Positions 52,973 to 58,115 of a DNA stretch of 58,115 bases are shown here, in pieces. The position numbers and the translations under genes were made by a program. Below the pieces are notes generated by a model that searched no databases, had not been told where the DNA came from, and worked only from the letters and a program-made list of their open reading frames with translations. The DNA lies in assembly GCA_016794425.1 (NCBI GenBank), contig JAEUHR010000054.1, forward strand, positions 1 through 58,115, written 5' to 3'. Within the stretch, counting starts at the first letter, position 1; the number at the start of each line of letters is the position of its first letter. The stretch comes from Planctomycetota bacterium (lineage in GTDB: Bacteria > Planctomycetota > UBA1135 > UBA2386).

Positions 52973-53832
52973 TGCTCCAGCTGCGCGGCACCGGTTGGTT
53001 CGGCAAGATCCCCACGGCGGGGGACTTCGTGCGGCAGCTGACACCGGACGGGCCCGATGCCCGCACGCTGGACTGGTTCCACGACGGCTGGGCGCGCTAC
53101 GCGCTGGCCGGCAAGCCGCGCGACCTGATCGCGCCGGTCGGCTTCTGCTGGCAGCGGCCCGGCGGCGACCGCGCGCTGGTCGGCGTGATGACGGCCAGCC
53201 GCGACCGGGCGGGCCGCCGCTTCCCGCTGGCGGTGTTCGGCGCGGTCGGCGGCGTCGTGCGGACCGCCGAACTGCTGGCCGCGTCGCACGACCTGCTGGC
53301 CGCCGCCGAATCGGTCGCCGAGACCGGCCGGTCGGGCGTCGATGCGCAGGCTCTGCGGTCGCACGTCGAGTCGCTGCGTACGCGGCTCGACGACGACGGA
53401 CCGACACGCCAGTCGGCCTGGACCGCCACGACGAGCCTGTCGACCTGGGCCGGTGGGGAGCCCGGCGCCGCGGCGCGGCGGCTGCGTGGGCTCGACTACG
53501 CGTTCTCGGGTGGCGGCCGGCCGAACTTCGTGCTGCGCGGCCGATGGCGCGGCGACCTGCGCCACCTGACCGCCGGCGTGCAGCTGCTGCAGCGTCTGGG
53601 CCAGCAGGCGCCGGCGATGCTGTTCTGGAGCCGCGGCGCCGAGGCCGTCGACTGGCGGCTGTCGTTCGACCACGCGCTGCCGAGCCAGTTCGAGTCGCTG
53701 CTGTGGCATGAGGTAGACTCTCCGGCCGTCTACGACACCGATGCGGTGCCGGTGCCGGCCGCGTTCGCCGGCCGGACGCCGCCCGGTGACGACACCAACC
53801 TGGCCAGCTTCCTGGAGACCGCCGGTGCCTGA
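52972..53832 (+). CDS. tagF: TagF-like type VI accessory protein
   Basis: A 286-residue protein. The N-terminus GWFGKIPTAGDFVRQL and TLDWFHDGWARYAL, then GVMTASRDRAGRRFPLAVF are the hallmarks of TagF/DUF2094, a post-translational repressor that acts with the Fha protein in Pseudomonas. Here it is downstream of an Fha-like protein in the same operon, consistent with that link. The C-terminal half (VDWRLSFDHALPSQFESLL) is typical. The ATG at 52972 overlaps the tssM stop by one base (TGATG). No PppA-type phosphatase domain is fused to it. Confidence 0.9.
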   Translation: MLQLRGTGWFGKIPTAGDFVRQLTPDGPDARTLDWFHDGWARYALAGKPRDLIAPVGFCWQRPGGDRALVGVMTASRDRAGRRFPLAVFGAVGGVVRTAELLAASHDLLAAAESVAETGRSGVDAQALRSHVESLRTRLDDDGPTRQSAWTATTSLSTWAGGEPGAAARRLRGLDYAFSGGGRPNFVLRGRWRGDLRHLTAGVQLLQRLGQQAPAMLFWSRGAEAVDWRLSFDHALPSQFESLLWHEVDSPAVYDTDAVPVPAAFAGRTPPGDDTNLASFLETAGA

Positions 53833-53853
53833 CGCGCCGGTGGGCGAGCCGCG

Positions 53854-54543
53854 ATGAAACCGACCGACCCCGCCAAGCCCGACGGCGAACCGAAGGCGCC
53901 GGAGCCGCAGCCGCCGGCGGGCACCGAGTTCCTGGTGCGCGAGGTCGTGCACGGCGAGAAGTCGCGCGCCTGGATCGACCTCTCGGCGAAGATCGTCTTC
54001 TACCTGCGCACGCGGTTCGGCAACAGTTCGTTCCCGCCCGGCATCGAGTTCTCGGACTTCGTCAGCGACACGATGCTGAAGATCCTGACCTCGATCGCGA
54101 CGTTCGAGTACCGCGGCAAGGACTCGTTCTGGAAGTGGGTGCAGACGCTGGCGGGCAACCTCTGGCGCGACTTCTGGCGCCGCCACGAACGCGACCGCAA
54201 GCTCGGCCTGCTCGGCCGCGGCGAGACACCGACCGGTGGCGAAGAGCGTGCACCGTCGCTGACCGAAGGTGCGGCCTCGAAGGGCGAGACGCCGACGCAG
54301 ATCGTGCGGTTCCGCGAGCTGGCCAAGGCCGAAGCGGAGTGCGTCGCCAAGCTGCCGAAGCAGATGCGCGACGTCTACGTGATGCGCCGCCAGCACGAGC
54401 TGTCGTTCGCCGAGATCAGCGAACGCACCGGCGTCACCAACGAGGCGACGCTGCGCAGCCACTTCATGCGCGCGCGCGACAAGGTCCGCGACTGCCTCGG
54501 CGGCAAGCTCGACGAGATCGGCACGAAGATCCAGGGCTGGTGA
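53854..54543 (+). CDS. ECF-like sigma factor at the end of the type VI-like operon
   Basis: A 229-residue sigma-70-like protein. Region 2 is SAKIVFYLRTRFGNSSFPPG, FSDFVSDTMLKILTSI and FWKWVQTLAGNLWRDFWRR; region 4 is LPKQMRDVYVMRRQHELSF, AEISERTGVTNEATLRSH. The first about 25 residues are Pro/Lys/Glu-rich and look disordered, and a linker of low complexity (RGETPTGGEERAPS) joins the domains. It lies 21 bases after tagF on the same strand and probably shares the transcript, so it may control the operon or a downstream response. No anti-sigma gene is next to it. Confidence 0.85.
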   Translation: MKPTDPAKPDGEPKAPEPQPPAGTEFLVREVVHGEKSRAWIDLSAKIVFYLRTRFGNSSFPPGIEFSDFVSDTMLKILTSIATFEYRGKDSFWKWVQTLAGNLWRDFWRRHERDRKLGLLGRGETPTGGEERAPSLTEGAASKGETPTQIVRFRELAKAEAECVAKLPKQMRDVYVMRRQHELSFAEISERTGVTNEATLRSHFMRARDKVRDCLGGKLDEIGTKIQGW

Positions 54544-54558
54544 CTGCGGCCGGACGGT

Positions 54559-56940
54559 TCACGGACCGAACGACTCCACATCTTGCCCCGCGGCTTCCGG
54601 GCGCAGCTGCCAGCGCACGCCGGTCGGCCGCCAAGCGCTGTTGCCATGTTGCACGGCCGCGACCTCGAAGGCCCGGTCGTTGGGCCACGCCACCAGCCAG
54701 CCGTCGCGGTCGGTGCGCACGACCTGTTCGGTGCCGGCGATGCGGACCCATGCGCTGCCAATCGCGGCGCCGTTGCGGAGAAGGCGCCAGCGCACCCGTT
54801 CGGCCGGAAACGTGACTGCATGCCGCGTCTGGTCCGAGTTGACCCGCAGTTCCTGCTGGGACCAGACGGCGTCCTTGGCGCCACCTTGCTCGACGTTGCG
54901 GCGCGTGCGCAGCAGCCGGTATCGACTCGGGGTCAAGGTGGCGCGGATCTCGCCGCGGTCGCTGACGGGCAGCGTAGCGACCACGAGGTTCGTGGCGCAG
55001 TCGTGGAACGCCACTTCGTCCCCGGGCTCGAAGTCGCCCGCGAAGCTCGTCGGCAACAGCCGCCAGCCGGCCGCGGAGAGTTCGACCTCGGCGGTCTGTC
55101 CGGCCACGACCTCGACGTCTCCGAGCACCACCCACGGTTGCGCGCGGTCGCTCGGCACGGCCATGGCCACGATGCAGGGGCCGACCGGCACCTTGTCGAC
55201 GGTGAACTTGTGGTCCTTCACCATCACCTTCGGGTAGCGGCGCCTGCTGTCGTGCTTGCCGATGAGCTGCAGTCGCATGCCTGGATGGTCGCGCAGGGTG
55301 GCGCGGATCGACCCAGTCGCCTCCATGACGATGCGTACCGAGGCGATGGTCGTCAGCAAGCGCACCGCCGTGTCGCTGCAGTGCGGGTGGCGAACGCGGA
55401 TCCAGGTGCCGTCTCCGGCCGCAACGCGGAGCATGCAGGTGCCGTCGGAACCCGTCACTGCTTCGCCGAGCAGCGCTGCCGCGTTGGCCACGAACGGGTT
55501 CGCGGTGGTTGGATCGTAGTTCGGGTCGATCGTGGCTCCGGCCGGCGCGCCAGCACTCAACTGGTGCAGTGCCTGCACGGCGGCGTTGGCGATGGGGCGG
55601 CCGACCTCGTCAACCACTTCGACGCGCAATGGCGCTTCCGCCCGCACGATCCAGCGGTGGACGACAGCCTCCGGTTCGATCTCTGTAGGCAGTGCATGCA
55701 GCCGGGCATGGCGCTGCGCGCTGGCCACGTCATCGCCGCAGCGAAGCCACACCATGCCTTCCCAATCAGGGCTCCATGGCAGAACGAACCGTCCGGGTTC
55801 GGCTGGCTGCAAGGGCGCCCAGTCCGTCGCTTGGGTGAGGCCACGCTGCGCCAGCTTGAAGCTGCAGTCCGTCTCGACAGGGGTGCCGTTCTCGTCGCCG
55901 ATACGCAGAACGTGGCGACCAGGCAGCAGTGCGATCTCGACGTCCGTGTCGCCCCACGCGTACGGGCCGCAAGCGTGTGCCGGCGTCAGTGGCAGCGAGG
56001 CGGGCGGCGTCACCGCGAGCGTCAGGCTGTGCGCCGTCGCATCGCGGCGGAAGCCGCCAGGCACGCGGAAGCGACCGTGTTCGTCCGTGCTCGCTGCGGC
56101 CTCGCCGAACACCTTGATGGTGGCATCAGGAACTGGCTGGCCGCCGACCTTGGTGACGACCCTGCCGGTCACGTCCCAGGACACCGCGGGGACGACCGTG
56201 ATCCGCACCTCGCCGAGTCCGGGCGCAACGGTGAACGACGCCGGCGTGAGCACACGCTGGTCGCCGCCGACGCATTGCACCGTGTACGTGCCCGCGGCGA
56301 TCGAGGACAGCGTCGCGGTACCGAGGGCATCGGTGGTGACCTCGAGATCTGCGACGGGTTCGCGGGCCGCTCCGGAGCGGTTGGGCGCCAGGATCAGGCG
56401 AAGGTTCGCGACTCCGGTGCCCGCAGCGTCCACGGCGCGAAGCGTCAACGTGCTGCGCGGCTTCACGACAACGCGCACGAGACCTTCGGCATCGACGTCG
56501 GCGGGCAGCACGAGCTGGCGGCTGGGCATGAAGTTGCTGCCGGACAGTGAGACGTCGAGCTGCGTCCAGTCGGCGGTGGGCAGTTGGACGGCCACCCGAT
56601 CCCCGGTGATCGACGGCGTGGTCTCGCGATCGCCGGGGCGCACGCGGCACGTGGCCTCGAGCACGGTCGGCGGCGGCATCGCGCCAGCGAAGGAGGCGAT
56701 CAGCGTGATCGTCCGCGGCGCCGAGATGGCGGCCTCCGGGCGAACTCGCGGCGCTTCATCAGCGCCGGCGGCCGCGGCCGCGGCGTCGTGTGCAGCGGGT
56801 GCTGGCAACGATGGGTTTGCGGCTGGCACGTTCGCCGGCGAGCTCGTCCAACTCCGAACGAGCAGTGCCAGCGTGAGCGCGACCACGACGATCGCGATGG
56901 CCCAGCGACTGCGCTGGAGGCGTTGCGTCTCCTCTGCCAT
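54559..56940 (-). CDS. Membrane-anchored carboxypeptidase-regulatory-like beta-sandwich protein
   Basis: A 793-residue protein. A short cytoplasmic start (MAEETQRLQRSRW) precedes one transmembrane helix (AIAIVVVALTLALLVRSW), then an Ala/Pro-rich linker, then several Ig-like/prealbumin-like domains of the CarboxypepD_reg type: GTGVANLRLILAPN, SWDVTGRVVTKVGGQPVPDATIKVFG with EHGRFRVPGG, and RVEVVDEVGRPIANAAVQAL. The enzyme part of a carboxypeptidase is absent. The likely role is binding or structure outside the cytoplasm; I do not recognise a function. It converges with the sigma gene: 15 bases separate the ends. Confidence 0.75.
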   Translation of the reverse strand: MAEETQRLQRSRWAIAIVVVALTLALLVRSWTSSPANVPAANPSLPAPAAHDAAAAAAGADEAPRVRPEAAISAPRTITLIASFAGAMPPPTVLEATCRVRPGDRETTPSITGDRVAVQLPTADWTQLDVSLSGSNFMPSRQLVLPADVDAEGLVRVVVKPRSTLTLRAVDAAGTGVANLRLILAPNRSGAAREPVADLEVTTDALGTATLSSIAAGTYTVQCVGGDQRVLTPASFTVAPGLGEVRITVVPAVSWDVTGRVVTKVGGQPVPDATIKVFGEAAASTDEHGRFRVPGGFRRDATAHSLTLAVTPPASLPLTPAHACGPYAWGDTDVEIALLPGRHVLRIGDENGTPVETDCSFKLAQRGLTQATDWAPLQPAEPGRFVLPWSPDWEGMVWLRCGDDVASAQRHARLHALPTEIEPEAVVHRWIVRAEAPLRVEVVDEVGRPIANAAVQALHQLSAGAPAGATIDPNYDPTTANPFVANAAALLGEAVTGSDGTCMLRVAAGDGTWIRVRHPHCSDTAVRLLTTIASVRIVMEATGSIRATLRDHPGMRLQLIGKHDSRRRYPKVMVKDHKFTVDKVPVGPCIVAMAVPSDRAQPWVVLGDVEVVAGQTAEVELSAAGWRLLPTSFAGDFEPGDEVAFHDCATNLVVATLPVSDRGEIRATLTPSRYRLLRTRRNVEQGGAKDAVWSQQELRVNSDQTRHAVTFPAERVRWRLLRNGAAIGSAWVRIAGTEQVVRTDRDGWLVAWPNDRAFEVAAVQHGNSAWRPTGVRWQLRPEAAGQDVESFGP

Positions 56941-56963
56941 GCCGCAGAGGTTAGTCGAAGCGC

Positions 56964-56978
56964 GCGGGTGCTACCCGC
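56964..56978 (-). terminator. Hairpin downstream of the acyl-CoA mutase gene
   Basis: A perfect 6-base-pair stem (gcgggt / acccgc) with a 3-base loop lies 10 bases after the mutase stop (56988, minus strand). It has no T-tract, so it is a weak terminator candidate only. Confidence 0.25.
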
Positions 56979-56987
56979 ACGCCGTCG

Positions 56988-58115
56988 TCACATGTTGCGC
57001 CGGTACTGCCCGCCGACCTGATACAGCGCCCCCGACATCTGCCCGAGCGAGCACACCTTCGCCGCGTCCATCAGCGCCGCGAACACGTTGCCGCCCGCCA
57101 GCGCCGTCTGCTGCAGCGCCGCCAGCGCCGAACCCGCCGCGTCGCGGTGGCCGCGATGGTGCGCAGCAAGACCGTCGATCTGCGCCTGCTTCTCGTCGTC
57201 GGTGCTGCGCATGACCTCGCGCACGACCTGGATCGGCGAGCCGTCGCGGCCGAGGAACGTGTTGACGCCGATGATCGGCAGCTCGCCGTTCGCCTTCTTG
57301 CTCTCGTAGAGCAGCGACTCGTCCTGGATCTTGCCGCGCTGGTACATCGTCTCCATCGCGCCGAGCACGCCGCCGCGCTCGGACAGCCGCTGGAACTCGG
57401 CATAGACCGCTTCTTCGACGAGGTCGGTCAGCTCCTCGATGACGAACGAGCCCTGCAGCGGGTTCTCGTTCTTCGCCAGGCCCTGCTCCTTGTTGATGAT
57501 CAGCTGGATCGCCATCGCGCGCCGCACCGACTGCTCGGTCGGCGTCGTGATCGCCTCGTCGTAGGCGTTCGTGTGCAGCGAATTGCAGTTGTCGTAGATC
57601 GCGTAGAGCGCCTGCAGCGTGGTCCGAATGTCGTTGAAGTCGATCTCCTGCGCGTGCAGCGAACGACCCGACGTCTGGATGTGGTACTTCAGCATCTGGC
57701 TGCGCTCGTTGCCGCCGTAGCGGTGCTTGATCGCCTTCGCCCAGATGCGCCGCGCGACGCGGCCGATGACCGCGTATTCGGGATCGGTGCCGTTGCTGAA
57801 GAAGAAGCTGAGGTTCGGCGCGAAGTCGTCGATCGGCAGGCCGCGCGACAGGTAGTACTCGACGAACGTGAAGCCGTTGGCGAGCGTGAACGCCAGCTGC
57901 GTGATCGGGTTGGCGCCGGCTTCGGCGATGTGGTAGCCCGAGATCGACACCGAATAGAAGTTCCGCACCTTGTTGGCGGTGAAGAACTGCTGCACGTCGC
58001 CCATCATGCGCAGGGCGAATTCGGTGCTGAAGATGCAGGTGTTCTGCGCCTGGTCTTCCTTCAGGATGTCGGCCTGCACGGTGCCGCGCACGGTCGACAG
58101 CGTCTCCTGCCGGAT
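56988..58115 (-). CDS. icmF: Fused isobutyryl-CoA-type mutase, C-terminal part (5' end beyond window)
   Basis: At least 375 residues of the substrate-binding TIM barrel of a B12-dependent acyl-CoA mutase, open to the right edge, so the cobalamin and GTPase domains expected in IcmF proteins lie outside. Signatures are VSISGYHIAEAGANPITQ, NLSFFFSNGTDPEYAVIGR, TSGRSLHAQEIDFNDIRTT, NCNSLHTNAYDEAITTP and the typical C-terminal ALYQVGGQYRRNM. The motif EDQAQNTCIF has Gln where methylmalonyl-CoA mutases have Arg (the first enzyme in this window has MVRNTY), as in IcmA/IcmF enzymes, so isobutyryl-/butyryl-CoA or a related acyl-CoA is the likelier substrate. The gene reads right to left. Confidence 0.9.
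   Translation of the reverse strand: MRQETLSTVRGTVQADILKEDQAQNTCIFSTEFALRMMGDVQQFFTANKVRNFYSVSISGYHIAEAGANPITQLAFTLANGFTFVEYYLSRGLPIDDFAPNLSFFFSNGTDPEYAVIGRVARRIWAKAIKHRYGGNERSQMLKYHIQTSGRSLHAQEIDFNDIRTTLQALYAIYDNCNSLHTNAYDEAITTPTEQSVRRAMAIQLIINKEQGLAKNENPLQGSFVIEELTDLVEEAVYAEFQRLSERGGVLGAMETMYQRGKIQDESLLYESKKANGELPIIGVNTFLGRDGSPIQVVREVMRSTDDEKQAQIDGLAAHHRGHRDAAGSALAALQQTALAGGNVFAALMDAAKVCSLGQMSGALYQVGGQYRRNM

Noticed and set aside
1..58115. CRISPR array, tRNA or rRNA genes, insertion sequence
   Set aside because: No short regularly spaced repeats other than the protein-coding TPR units, no cloverleaf or rRNA-like sequence, and no transposase was recognised by eye.

Overview
The window is very GC-rich DNA (third codon positions are mostly G or C). 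It carries about 36 densely packed protein genes and no tRNA, rRNA, CRISPR array or insertion sequence that I can recognise. The gene content points to a Planctomycetota-like bacterium: many signal-peptide proteins made of kelch or other beta-propeller repeats that end in recurring Cys-containing C-terminal modules, a TPR-CHAT protein, an ECF sigma factor next to a Hanks-type kinase, transglutaminase-like and SGNH proteins, and B12-dependent acyl-CoA mutases. The phylum is an inference from gene style; no marker gene is present.

Left part (1-5.9 kb): a DUF1992 gene cut by the edge, divergent from a PLP-dependent trans-sulfuration-type enzyme, then a minus-strand pair (methylmalonyl-CoA mutase and a DUF4328 membrane protein, overlapping by 4 bases) and a secreted protein. 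Between 5.9 and 9.2 kb lie an SGNH hydrolase and a secreted protein with two discoidin-like domains. From 13.2 down to 9.3 kb runs a compact minus-strand operon: an Orn/Lys/Arg-type decarboxylase, a single-chain aspartokinase-EctB fusion without ACT domains, and an SMR-like membrane protein lacking the usual active glutamate. Ectoine genes ectA and ectC are absent here. Together the genes suggest a route from aspartate through 2,4-diaminobutyrate to a diamine such as 1,3-diaminopropane, with possible export. This is one of the two most interesting parts of the window.

Middle part (13.8-42 kb): mainly exported or surface proteins (kelch, propeller, FG-GAP, S15-like hydrolase, TPR-CHAT with an inserted PDZ-like segment, transglutaminase-like protein), interleaved with small metabolic genes (5-formyl-THF cyclo-ligase, class II amidotransferase, tyrosine-phosphatase-like protein, DUF1330, YjdF-like). 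A decayed C-terminal fragment of a second CHAT gene lies at 16.0-16.15 kb. An ECF sigma factor and a Ser/Thr kinase form a two-gene unit at 36.8-39.9 kb.

Right part (42.1-58.1 kb): an S41-type lipoprotein peptidase is divergent from a tightly coupled type VI secretion-like operon. Its order is pseudokinase-FHA protein, TssJ, TssK, TssL, TssM and TagF, followed by an ECF-like sigma factor. It holds the membrane complex, the baseplate-membrane adaptor and regulatory genes, but no sheath, tube, ClpV, VgrG or other baseplate gene in the window. A membrane-anchored carboxypeptidase-regulatory-like protein and the C-terminal part of a fused isobutyryl-CoA-type mutase close the window. Many high-GC antisense frames are open over long distances and were treated as shadows.
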